Assembly: GCA_023389095.1 (NCBI GenBank)
Contig: JAEWFB010000055.1
Coordinates: forward strand, 1-6,512
Source of the DNA: Actinomycetes bacterium
GTDB taxonomy: Bacteria; Actinomycetota; Actinomycetes; Actinomycetales; Dermatophilaceae
DNA: 6,512 nt
Direction of reading: 5' to 3'
The notes beneath the pieces were generated by a model, which had not been told where the DNA came from, made no database searches, and was given only the letters and a program-made list of their open reading frames with translations. Shown piece by piece: positions 1 to 6,262 of the stretch (positions are counted from its first letter, which is position 1; every line of letters begins with the position of its first letter). Position numbers and translations under genes: made by a program.

Positions 1-1298
1 GTCACGAGGGCGATGCGGGTGGCGAGCGGCTTCGGCTTGGGCATCCGCTGCAGCTTGGCCTCCTCGAGCGCCCAGTACTCGATGCGGAACTTCTCCGCCT
101 CGTCGATGGGGGCATAACTCGACAGGCCTTCGGCGCCGCGCATCACGTTGATCGCGTTGACGTAGAACTCGCCGGCGACACGGGCGGTCTGCTTGTCCTT
201 GCCGTAGGAGAACATCCCGACGCCGGGCACGAGGACGATGAGCGGGTCGGCGCTGCGGATGGCCGGGCTGTCGGGCGTGGCGTTGCGCTCGTAGTAGCCC
301 CGGTAGTCCTCGCGGTAGGGCTCGTGCAGCTCCTTGAGCCGGGCCGTCATCTCCTCGGCCGTGGCGGTGGCCGGCAGGTCGAGGACCAGCGGCTTGACCT
401 TGGTGCGCAGGAAGTGGTCCGGGCAGCTGGTACCGAGGTCGGCCAGGCGCGGGTGCTCCGCGCGGGCGAGGAAGTCGAGGACGACGTCGGAGTCGGTGTA
501 GTGGCCGACCATCGGGCGGTCGGTGCTGGCGATCCCCCGGATCGTCGCCGCGACGGCGGCGGCCTTCGCGTGACGCTCGGTCTCCGGCAGGGCGCCGTAC
601 CCCGGCAGCTCGGCCCCGAACGGCTCGGGCCTGCTGTTCTCCTCGATGTAGGCCGCGGCCGTCTGGATGATCCAGAGCGAGTTCTGCTCGCACTCCTCGC
701 TGCTCGCGCCCCACGCGGTGACCCCGTGGCCGCCGAGGATACAGCCGATGGCCTGCGGGTTCGCCTCCTTGATGGCGGCGATGTCGAGGCCGAGCTGGAA
801 GCCCGGGCGGCGCCACGGGACCCAGACGACCTTGTCGCCGAAGATCTTGGCGGTCAGCTCCTCACCGTCGGCGGAGGTCGCGATCGCGATGCCGGAGTCA
901 GGGTGCAGGTGGTCGACGTGCGGGGCGTCGACGAGGCCGTGCATCGCGGTGTCGATCGAGGGTGCGGCGCCGCCCTTGCCATGCAGGCAGTAGTCGAACG
1001 CAGCGACCATCTCGTCCTCACGCTCGAGGCCGGGGTACACGTCGACGAGGGCGCGCATCCGGTCCAGGCGCAGGACGGCCAGCCCCTCGGGCTTGAGCGT
1101 GCCGAGGTCGCCGCCGGATCCCTTGACCCAGACCAGCTCGACGTCCCGTCCGGTCACCGGGTCGGTCTCGACGCCCTTGGCGGAGGTGTTGCCGCCGGCG
1201 TAGTTCGTGTTCTTCGGGTCGCTGCCCAGCCGGTTGGAGCGCGAGATGAGCTCTGCGACTGCGCTGCTCGGAGCGGTGCTGCTGGTGTTCGGGGACAT
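1..1298 (-). CDS. rhaD: Bifunctional rhamnulose-1-phosphate aldolase / short-chain dehydrogenase, N-terminal part (cut by left edge)
   Basis: I translated this frame by hand: it is open from ATG at 1298 to the left edge, giving 432 complete codons with no stop. The visible part is a class II (zinc) aldolase domain. It has a GGNTSAKG phosphate-loop-like motif at residues 35-42, HVDHLHPDS at 127-135 with likely zinc ligands His130 and His132, and GGHGVTAWG at 189-197 with His191 as the third ligand. It should cleave L-rhamnulose 1-phosphate to dihydroxyacetone phosphate and L-lactaldehyde in the cytoplasm. Family members of this type continue into an NAD-dependent short-chain dehydrogenase that oxidises lactaldehyde. 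The last visible residues, KPLATRIALV, look like the start of that Rossmann fold, but its glycine motif is off the edge. The start lies 3 bases after the rhaI stop, with only a weak GGA ribosome site inside the end of rhaI, suggesting translational coupling. The N-terminus is Ser/Thr-rich. Aldolase identity is strong; the dehydrogenase half is inferred from family architecture. Confidence 0.9.
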   Translation of the reverse strand, partial: MSPNTSSTAPSSAVAELISRSNRLGSDPKNTNYAGGNTSAKGVETDPVTGRDVELVWVKGSGGDLGTLKPEGLAVLRLDRMRALVDVYPGLEREDEMVAAFDYCLHGKGGAAPSIDTAMHGLVDAPHVDHLHPDSGIAIATSADGEELTAKIFGDKVVWVPWRRPGFQLGLDIAAIKEANPQAIGCILGGHGVTAWGASSEECEQNSLWIIQTAAAYIEENSRPEPFGAELPGYGALPETERHAKAAAVAATIRGIASTDRPMVGHYTDSDVVLDFLARAEHPRLADLGTSCPDHFLRTKVKPLVLDLPATATAEEMTARLKELHEPYREDYRGYYERNATPDSPAIRSADPLIVLVPGVGMFSYGKDKQTARVAGEFYVNAINVMRGAEGLSSYAPIDEAEKFRIEYWALEEAKLQRMPKPKPLATRIALV

Positions 1299-1301
1299 GC
1301 T

Positions 1302-2465
1302 TCAGTTCCATCCTGCCTGCGCACCGCCGACGCGGTCGCGCTCGATCTGCTCTTGGTATCCGCTCGCCAGGTAGGCGCGCATCGGGTCGGCCGGGAGGCC
1401 GCGGCTCTCGCGCCACTGCGCGAGGGGCTGGCGGACGTCGGTGTAGAAGGCGTCCATGAAGATCTCGTTCGCGAGCAGCACGTCGCCGGTCTGCCGTGCC
1501 ACCTCGAGCGCCGCCGTGTCGAGCAGGAGCGCGCGGGCGACCATCTCCTGGACGTTGAGCACCGAGCGGATCTGGCCCGGCACCTTCTTCTCGATGTTGT
1601 GGCACTGGTCGAGCATGAGCGCGACGCCCGAGCCGGCCCCGTAACCGCCGCCGCGGATGACCTCGACGATGATCCGGAACAGCTGGAAGGGGTCGGCCGC
1701 CCCGACCATGAGGTCGTCGTCGGCGTAGAAGCGGCTGTTGAAGTCGAACGAGCCGAGCCGGCCCAGGCGCAGCAGCTGGGCGACGATGAACTCGATGTTC
1801 GTGCCGGGTGCGTGGTGACCGGTGTCGAGGCACACCATGGCCCGCTCGCCCAGGGCGACGACGTGGGCGTAGGACGTGCCCCAGTCCGGGACGTCGGTGT
1901 GGTAGAACGCCGGCTCGAAGAACTTGTACTCGAGGACGAGCCGCTGCTCCTCCCCCACGTGCGCGTAGATCTCCGCGAGCCCCTCGGCCAGCCAGTCCTG
2001 CCGCTGGCGCATGTCGCCCTGGCCCGGGTAGTTCGTGCCGTCGGCGAGCCAGATCTTGAGGTCTCGCGAGCCGGTCTCGTTCATGATCTTGAGGCACTCG
2101 AGGTTGTGCTCCATGGCGCGCCGCCGCACCCCGGGATCGGCGTTGGTCAGGCTGCCGAGCTTGTACTCGTCGTCCTGGAACGTGTTGCTGTTGACGGTGC
2201 CGAGCCGCACGCCGTGGTCGTGGGCGAACCGCCCGAGCGCGGCGTAGTCGTCGACCGTGTCCCACGGGATGTGGATGGCGACGGAGGGCGCCAGCCCCGT
2301 GAAGCGGTGCACCGCGGCGGCGTCGGCGATCTTCTCCTCGACGCTTCTGGGCGTGCCCGCGGAGCCGAAGACCTTGAACCGCGTGCCGGAGTTGCCGTAG
2401 GCCCAGGAGGGCACCTCGATGGCGAGCTCTGCGAGCCGCTCTGAGATCGATTCGAACGTTGTCAT
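1302..2465 (-). CDS. rhaI: L-rhamnose isomerase, P. stutzeri/Streptomyces type
   Basis: The 387-residue cytoplasmic TIM-barrel isomerase converts L-rhamnose to L-rhamnulose. It resembles the xylose-isomerase-like Pseudomonas stutzeri enzyme rather than E. coli RhaA. Motifs in order are VNSNTFQDDEYKLGSLTN (91-108), LKIWLADGTNYPGQGD (136-151), LEYKFFEP (178-185), CLDTGHH (212-218), FDFNSRFYADDDLMVGAADP (240-259) and LMLDQCHN (283-290). By spacing, Glu179, Asp214 and Asp286 match the P. stutzeri metal ligands Glu219, Asp254 and Asp327. Lys181 and His217 match Lys221 and His257, and Asp249 and Asp251 match Asp289 and Asp291. The fourth ligand, His281 there, is Asp241 here (codon GAC). The length is about normal for the family. 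ATG at 2465 lies 4 bases past the mutarotase stop; its own ribosome site (GAAG) is weak, so coupling to the upstream gene is likely. The aldolase gene follows after 3 bases. Related L-sugar isomerases can act on other sugars, but the neighbours argue for rhamnose. Confidence 0.94.
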   Translation of the reverse strand: MTTFESISERLAELAIEVPSWAYGNSGTRFKVFGSAGTPRSVEEKIADAAAVHRFTGLAPSVAIHIPWDTVDDYAALGRFAHDHGVRLGTVNSNTFQDDEYKLGSLTNADPGVRRRAMEHNLECLKIMNETGSRDLKIWLADGTNYPGQGDMRQRQDWLAEGLAEIYAHVGEEQRLVLEYKFFEPAFYHTDVPDWGTSYAHVVALGERAMVCLDTGHHAPGTNIEFIVAQLLRLGRLGSFDFNSRFYADDDLMVGAADPFQLFRIIVEVIRGGGYGAGSGVALMLDQCHNIEKKVPGQIRSVLNVQEMVARALLLDTAALEVARQTGDVLLANEIFMDAFYTDVRQPLAQWRESRGLPADPMRAYLASGYQEQIERDRVGGAQAGWN

Positions 2466-2469
2466 GTCG

Positions 2470-2892
2470 TCACTTCACATCTGGGTCGTGGGGCGGCTGG
2501 TCGAGCGGGTCGAGCGGGTCGGGCTGGTCGCGCTGGTCGCGCTGGTCGCGCTGGTCGAGCGGTTCCAGCTGGTCCTCGAGGTGGAAGATCTCCTCGAGCT
2601 GGAGGAAGCCCTGGTCGGGCGTGGTGTCGTCGAGGTCCACGAAGTACTCGGCCATCTCGGCCTGCCACCGGGCGTTGACCTCGGTCTGTGCCATGCCGGC
2701 CTGCGCTGCCTCCAGCGAGGGCGTCTCGACGTAGCCGATGAGCAGGCCGTCACCGCGCAGGAAGAGCGAGTAGTTGTTCCAGCCGGTCCGGTGCAGGGCC
2801 GCGAGCATGTCGGGCCAGACGGCGCGGTGCCGAGCCTTGTAGTCCTCGAGGCGCTCGGGTCGCACCTGGAGCTGGAAGCAGACGCGAGGCAT
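2470..2892 (-). CDS. rhaM: L-rhamnose mutarotase with repeat-encoded C-terminal tail
   Basis: This 140-residue protein belongs to the RhaM/YiiL family, which interconverts alpha and beta anomers of L-rhamnose for the isomerase. The fold-defining region is residues 1-106: CFQLQVRPERLEDYKARH (5-22), then AVWPDML, NNYSLFL (39-45), ARWQAEMAEYF (74-84) and LEEIFHLED (99-107). Tyr18 and His22 sit at the same positions as the active-site Tyr18 and His22 of the E. coli enzyme. Family members are usually about 104 residues and end near the FHL motif. This one carries 34 more residues, rich in Asp, Gln and Pro, encoded by a 9-base tandem repeat and ending PPHDPDVK. ATG at 2892 has a strong AAGGAGG site; a longer in-frame extension to 3117 would run back through the hairpin region and is not needed. 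The stop is 4 bases before the isomerase start. Function is confident; the role of the tail is unknown. Confidence 0.92.
   Translation of the reverse strand: MPRVCFQLQVRPERLEDYKARHRAVWPDMLAALHRTGWNNYSLFLRGDGLLIGYVETPSLEAAQAGMAQTEVNARWQAEMAEYFVDLDDTTPDQGFLQLEEIFHLEDQLEPLDQRDQRDQRDQPDPLDPLDQPPHDPDVK
2497..2559 (-). repeat. 9-base tandem repeat, seven units, within the mutarotase tail
   Basis: Seven contiguous 9-base units are visible. In plus-strand order they are CTGGTCGAG, CGGGTCGAG, CGGGTCGGG, three identical CTGGTCGCG units, and CTGGTCGAG. A degenerate unit, CGGTTCCAG, follows at 2560-2568. Because the unit is three codons long, the array stays in frame; on the minus strand it encodes LDQ, RDQ, RDQ, RDQ, PDP, LDP, LDQ. 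The three identical central copies suggest recent slippage. Copy-number change would alter tail length without breaking the gene. Confidence 0.9.
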
Positions 2893-2896
2893 CACG

Positions 2897-2904
2897 CCCT
2901 CCTT
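2897..2904 (-). promoter_or_regulatory. Ribosome binding site of the mutarotase gene
   Basis: On the minus strand the bases read AAGGAGGG, near-perfect anti-16S pairing, ending 4 bases before the ATG at 2892. This fixes the mutarotase start and argues against the longer in-frame opening upstream. It is the strongest ribosome site of the three enzyme genes; the isomerase and aldolase starts downstream have weak ones. Confidence 0.85.
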
Positions 2905-2968
2905 CGGGTGTCGCGCGGTGGGGCCGTCGCCGTGGCGGGTCGCGGCGTGGAGGTCGCCGCGTGGGGCC

Positions 2969-3005
2969 CTGGCCGGGGCCGCCGGCGTGTGGCGGCCCCG
3001 GTCAG
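2969..3005 (-). terminator. GC-rich hairpin between transporter and enzyme genes (possible terminator or attenuator)
   Basis: An inverted repeat pairs 2969-2983 with 2991-3005: an 11-base perfect inner stem (CCGGGGCCGCC with GGCGGCCCCGG), then one mismatch (2972/3002, A with C in the minus-strand transcript), then three more pairs, with a 7-base loop. It begins 48 bases after the binding-protein stop and lies about 75 bases before the mutarotase start. No U-run follows on either strand, so it is not a textbook intrinsic terminator. Hairpins without U-tails are often proposed as terminators or mRNA-stabilising ends in high-GC actinobacteria. I see the structure directly; its activity is inferred. 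The rest of the 160-base gap shows no clear promoter. Confidence 0.5.
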
Positions 3006-3027
3006 TGCTGGTCGACGGTCTGTCCGA

Positions 3028-3053
3028 ACCGGCCCGTACCGGTCGGGACCGGT
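3028..3053. repeat. ACCGG repeated at 10-base spacing, with a small palindromic hairpin
   Basis: ACCGG occurs at 3028, 3038 and 3048, a spacing of exactly 10 bases. The last two copies extend to ACCGGT, which is its own reverse complement, so 3038-3053 can also fold as a 6-base stem with a 4-base loop. The array ends in the first base of the binding-protein stop codon. It might be a protein-binding site on one helix face, a minor mRNA 3' structure, or chance in GC-rich DNA. Confidence 0.4.
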
Positions 3054-4099
3054 CAGAACTTGAACTGGTCGATGTTGCCGGCGTTGAAGCCGGTCGGGTC
3101 GCCGAGGAGGACCTCACCGTTGGCGCCGACCTTGAACTCGCCGAGCCGGCCGGCCTTGAAGGAGTCGCCCTGCTTGCCCGTGATGGTGCCGTTGACGAGG
3201 GCGGCCGCCGCCTGGCCGGCGAGGTAGCCGAGGTCGGTCGGGTTCCAGAGGTAGAACTCCTTGACCGTCCCGTTCTTGACGTACTCGCGCATCTGGTTCG
3301 GCGTGCCGAGGCCGGTCAGGGCCACCTTGCCCTTCTTGTCCGAGGTGGACAGGTACCGGGCCGCGGCCGCGATGCCGACCGTGGTCGGGCTGATGATGCC
3401 CTTGAGGTTGGGGTGGGTCTGCAGCAGGGCCGCGGTCTTGTCGAAGGAGGTCTGGTCGTCGTCGTTGCCGTACACGGTGTCGACGAGCTTGATGTTCGGG
3501 TGGCTGGAGGCCAGGTCCTTCTTCATCAGGTCGATCCACGTGTTCTGGTTGGTCGCGTTGGCAGCCGCGGACAGGATCGCGATCTCGCCGGAGTCGCCGA
3601 TCTGCTTGGCGATGCCGTCGACCTGCGCCTTGGCGATGCCCTCGGGCGAGGCCTGGTTGACGTAGAGGTCGCGGTACTGCGGGTCGGTGTCCGAGTCGAA
3701 CGTGACGACCTTGGTGCCGGCCTGCTTGGCCTGGGTCAGCGCGTCGCCGATGGCCTTGGGGTCGTTGGCCGAGATGACGATGGCGCTGACGTGCTGCTGG
3801 GCGGCCGTGTTGATGTACTGCACCTGCGCGTCGGGGCTCGCGGTCTGCGGGCCGACCTGGGAGTAGGTGCCGCCGAGCGACTCGACGGCCTCCTTGCCGC
3901 CGGCGTCGCTGGCGTCGAAGTACGGGTTGCCGAGGTTCTTCGGGATGAAGACGACGTTGAGGGCCTTGCCGCCACTCGTGCCGCCCGCCGTGCCGGCGGC
4001 CGCGGTGGGCGTCTCGGCCTTGCCGCAGGCCGTGAGGGCCAGGGCCATGGACAGGGCTGCAGCGCCGAGGACCGCGCTGCGTCGCGTCATGGTGTGCAT
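3053..4099 (-). CDS. rhaS: Rhamnose ABC transporter substrate-binding lipoprotein
   Basis: This 348-residue protein is a periplasmic-binding-protein type I sugar receptor, expected to be lipid-anchored outside the membrane and to hand L-rhamnose to the permeases. The N-terminus MHTMTRRSAV, a hydrophobic stretch (about 11-22) and the lipobox LTAC (22-25) give a lipoprotein signal with Cys25 as anchor. A flexible Ala/Thr/Gly linker (about 30-44) follows. The two-lobe receptor begins at LNVVFIPKNLGNPYFDA (47-63); typical later segments are VSAIVISANDP (104-114), VVTFDSDTDP (131-140), GEIAILSAAANATNQNTW (171-188), GIISPTTVGI (234-243) and VALTGLGTPNQM (259-270). It lies 16 bases after permease two, the usual order in ATPase-permease-permease-receptor operons. 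The family resembles both RhaS and the AI-2 receptor LsrB; the rhamnose enzymes next door favour rhamnose, which remains inferred. A start at the second Met (4090) is possible, but ribosome-site spacing favours 4099. Confidence 0.88.
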   Translation of the reverse strand: MHTMTRRSAVLGAAALSMALALTACGKAETPTAAAGTAGGTSGGKALNVVFIPKNLGNPYFDASDAGGKEAVESLGGTYSQVGPQTASPDAQVQYINTAAQQHVSAIVISANDPKAIGDALTQAKQAGTKVVTFDSDTDPQYRDLYVNQASPEGIAKAQVDGIAKQIGDSGEIAILSAAANATNQNTWIDLMKKDLASSHPNIKLVDTVYGNDDDQTSFDKTAALLQTHPNLKGIISPTTVGIAAAARYLSTSDKKGKVALTGLGTPNQMREYVKNGTVKEFYLWNPTDLGYLAGQAAAALVNGTITGKQGDSFKAGRLGEFKVGANGEVLLGDPTGFNAGNIDQFKF

Positions 4100-4110
4100 C
4101 TTCGTTGATG

Positions 4111-4116
4111 TCCTTT
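4111..4116 (-). promoter_or_regulatory. Ribosome binding site of the substrate-binding protein gene
   Basis: The minus strand reads AAAGGA here, overlapping the permease stop codon. It is 11 bases from the ATG at 4099 and 20 bases from the alternative ATG at 4090, so it supports the upstream start. Its overlap with the preceding stop suggests translation passes on from the permease gene. Confidence 0.6.
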
Positions 4117-5159
4117 CACTTGGTTCCGACGCTGAGTGGCGTCTGTCGAGGGCCTCTGGCCCGGGTACGCCTGGCTGCGACGTCGGAGACCCACGCCAGG
4201 ACGGTTGTGGAGATCACGGACAGCACGAGCAGCAGTCCGATGATGATGTTGATGACGTTGACCGTGACGCCCTGCAGGCGAAGGGCGCTGGAGATGACGC
4301 CGATGAGCAGCACGCCGGCGACGACGCCGGGCAGCTTGCCTCGGCCGCCGAAGATCGAGACGCCGCCGAGCAGGACAGCCGCGATGACCTGCAGCTCCAG
4401 GCCGGTGGCGTTGTCGCCACGGGCGCTGCCGAACCGGAGGGTGAAGTAGACGCCGGCGAGCGCCGACACGACTCCGGTGAGGCAGAACAGGATGAACTTG
4501 GTGCGCTTGACCTTGACGCCGGCGAACGCCGCGGCCTCGCTGCTCAGCCCGATGTCGTAGATGCCGCGACCGAAGGGCGCGAAGTGCAGCACGAGGGAGA
4601 ACACGACGAGCAGCACGAGGAAGACGAGCATGACGCTCGGGATGCCGCTGCCGCCGAGGACCTGCGAGGCGCGCTTGGTCCAATCGTCGGCGAAGCCGGT
4701 GACGGCGGTGGTGCCGAGCAGGCCGACGGCGACGCCGCGGTAGAGGGCCAGCGTGCCGATGGTGACCGCCAGCGACGGGAGCCCCACGTAGGAGACGAGG
4801 AAGCCGTTGAAGGCCCCGCAGACCAGCCCGACGAGCAGGGCGATGACGAACGAGGCGACGATGCCGACGCCGTGCTCGTGCAGCAGCCCGAGGGTGGCGC
4901 TGGAGAGGCCGACGACGCTGGCGACCGACAGGTCGATCTCGCCGGTGATGATGACGAGGGTCATCGGCAGGGCGATGAGCAGGATCGTCGTGACGTCGAG
5001 CAGCAGGTAGGTCAGCGTCAGCGTGTCACCGAAGTACGGGATGTTGCTGTAGCCCCAGAGGTACACGACGACGACCAGGCCGATCATCGCGGCCTCGCGG
5101 CTCAGCAGGAGCCGCCGCCACAGCGGACGGGCGTAGGCCGCGTACGTCTTGGTGCTCAT
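4116..5159 (-). CDS. rhaQ: Rhamnose ABC transporter permease, second subunit
   Basis: This 347-residue inner-membrane permease belongs to the ribose/AI-2-type family (BPD_transp_2). Its many hydrophobic segments begin near residue 24. Family motifs are ITGEIDLSVASVVGLSS (71-87), GLPSLAVTIGTLALYRG (126-142), the cytoplasmic loop GLSSEAAAFAGVKVKRTKF (204-222), which probably contacts the ATPase, and GLELQVIAAVLLGGVSIFGG (253-272). A basic tail (about 330-339) follows the last membrane segment. The ATG at 5159 overlaps the previous permease's stop by 4 bases (ATGA) and has an AAGGGA ribosome site. The frame stays open upstream to 5729, but that part overlaps the other permease and reads as Arg-rich nonsense, so I excluded it. 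It should pair with the neighbouring paralogue to form the rhamnose channel. The rhaP/rhaQ names follow rhizobial usage, and which subunit is which is uncertain. Confidence 0.88.
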   Translation of the reverse strand: MSTKTYAAYARPLWRRLLLSREAAMIGLVVVVYLWGYSNIPYFGDTLTLTYLLLDVTTILLIALPMTLVIITGEIDLSVASVVGLSSATLGLLHEHGVGIVASFVIALLVGLVCGAFNGFLVSYVGLPSLAVTIGTLALYRGVAVGLLGTTAVTGFADDWTKRASQVLGGSGIPSVMLVFLVLLVVFSLVLHFAPFGRGIYDIGLSSEAAAFAGVKVKRTKFILFCLTGVVSALAGVYFTLRFGSARGDNATGLELQVIAAVLLGGVSIFGGRGKLPGVVAGVLLIGVISSALRLQGVTVNVINIIIGLLLVLSVISTTVLAWVSDVAARRTRARGPRQTPLSVGTK

Positions 5160-6262
5160 GACTCGTCCCTTGCTTCGATGAGTTTGCGGGCCTGTCGGGC
5201 GGACAGGACGCGGTCGAGGATGATCGCGGCGATGATGAGGGCGCCGACGAGGGCCTGCTGCCAGAAGTCGGAGATGCCGACCATCGGCAGGGCCCGGTTG
5301 ATCGTCACGAGCAGGACCGCGCCGATGGCCGCGCCCCACACGGTGCCGGAGCCGCCGAAGATCGCGACGCCGCCGATGACGGCCGCGGCCACGGCCTGCA
5401 GCTCGATGCCGGTGCCGGCGTCGGAGGAGACCGTCCCGTACCGCGCGGCGTAGATGACGCCGGCGAGGCCGGCGAGGGCGCCGCTCAGGACGAACGCGCC
5501 GATGACGCGGCCCCGGACGGGCAGCCCGTAGAGCACCGCCGCGTCGGGGTCGGAGCCGACCGCGTACAGCTCGCGCCCGGACCGGGCGGTCTGCAGGTAG
5601 TAGCCGACGGCGACGGTGATGACGACCGCGAGGGCGAACAGCACTGGGATCGTGAGGATCTGAGCCGTGCCGAGATCGAGGAACCCGGGCGGCATCTCGG
5701 AGGCGGAGACCAGGCTCGAGCCGGCCCACGTCAGCAGGACGCCGCGGAAGATGTAGAGCGTGCCCAGCGTGATGACGAGGGCGGGGACGCGGCCGTAGCC
5801 GACGAGCACGCCGTTGACGAGGCCGAGCACTCCCCCGGCCACGACGGCCGCGACGAAGACGGCGACGATCGGCAGGTCCGGGTGGTCGATGAACAGCCGG
5901 CCGGTCATGTACGCCGTGAGGCCGAGCACGCTGCCGACCGACAGGTCGACGTTGCGGGTGATGATGACGACGGTCTGCCCGACGGCCAGCACGACGAGCA
6001 TCGCCGGTGTCAGCAGCAGGTCGCGCCAGCCGCTGGGGCTGAACAGGAACGTCGGGCTCCTGATCGTGGCCGCGGCGATGACGAGGACGAGGACGATGAA
6101 GATCGACAGCTCGCGCGAGCGCAGCAGCGTCTTGAGGATCCGCTCGCGGTCGGACAGCGCGCTGGGCTCGACGAGGAGGGTGACCTCCTCGCTGGCGTGC
6201 TCGGCGTGACCCGGGGCGTCCGGGGCGTCGGGGGCCGAGGCGGTCTGGGTCTGGGGGGTCAT
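5156..6262 (-). CDS. rhaP: Rhamnose ABC transporter permease, first subunit
   Basis: This 368-residue inner-membrane permease is paralogous to the next gene. A hydrophilic N-terminal extension of about 45 residues, rich in Ala, Pro, Asp and Glu with a duplicated DAP, precedes the first membrane segment (about 52-66). Family motifs are ITRNVDLSVGSVLGLTAY (101-118), GRVPALVITLGTLYIFRG (157-174), the ATPase-contact loop GSDPDAAVLYGLPVRGR (236-252) and GIELQAVAAAVIGGVAIFGG (285-304). Its signature has RNVDLS where the partner has GEIDLS, typical of two-gene heterodimeric channels. ATG at 6262 overlaps the ATPase stop as ATGA and has an AGGAGG site 7 bases away. Two permease genes in a row match the rhamnose and AI-2 transporter layouts. 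Substrate is inferred from the enzyme genes downstream. Confidence 0.88.
   Translation of the reverse strand: MTPQTQTASAPDAPDAPGHAEHASEEVTLLVEPSALSDRERILKTLLRSRELSIFIVLVLVIAAATIRSPTFLFSPSGWRDLLLTPAMLVVLAVGQTVVIITRNVDLSVGSVLGLTAYMTGRLFIDHPDLPIVAVFVAAVVAGGVLGLVNGVLVGYGRVPALVITLGTLYIFRGVLLTWAGSSLVSASEMPPGFLDLGTAQILTIPVLFALAVVITVAVGYYLQTARSGRELYAVGSDPDAAVLYGLPVRGRVIGAFVLSGALAGLAGVIYAARYGTVSSDAGTGIELQAVAAAVIGGVAIFGGSGTVWGAAIGAVLLVTINRALPMVGISDFWQQALVGALIIAAIILDRVLSARQARKLIEARDES
5166..5171 (-). promoter_or_regulatory. Ribosome binding site of permease two
   Basis: The minus strand reads AAGGGA, 6 bases before the ATG at 5159. With the ATGA stop-start overlap it fixes the start and rules out the much longer in-frame opening that overlaps the first permease. 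Confidence 0.7.

Noticed and set aside
1018..2265. A 415-codon minus-strand frame overlapping isomerase and aldolase
   Set aside because: It is an Arg/Pro-rich alternate frame of two genes that each have clear family motifs in another frame.
324..2444. A 706-codon plus-strand open frame
   Set aside because: It lies antisense to the aldolase, mutation-constrained isomerase motifs included, and its translation is Arg/Gly/Val/Asp-rich with no recognisable fold. Long antisense openings are expected in DNA with this codon bias.
2497..2559. CRISPR-like or non-coding tandem repeat array
   Set aside because: Units are 9 bases with no spacers and keep the mutarotase frame open through to a stop next to rhaI, so this is a coding minisatellite.
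2918..5453. Long plus-strand open frames (2918-4108 and 3867-5453)
   Set aside because: Both are antisense to the binding protein and permeases and have repetitive low-complexity translations such as runs rich in Asp, Glu, Gln and Gly. They are shadows of GC-rich coding sequence.
5160..5729. In-frame upstream extension of permease two
   Set aside because: It lies inside the first permease in a different frame and gives Arg-rich sequence. The ATGA overlap and AAGGGA site at 5166-5171 support the start at 5159.
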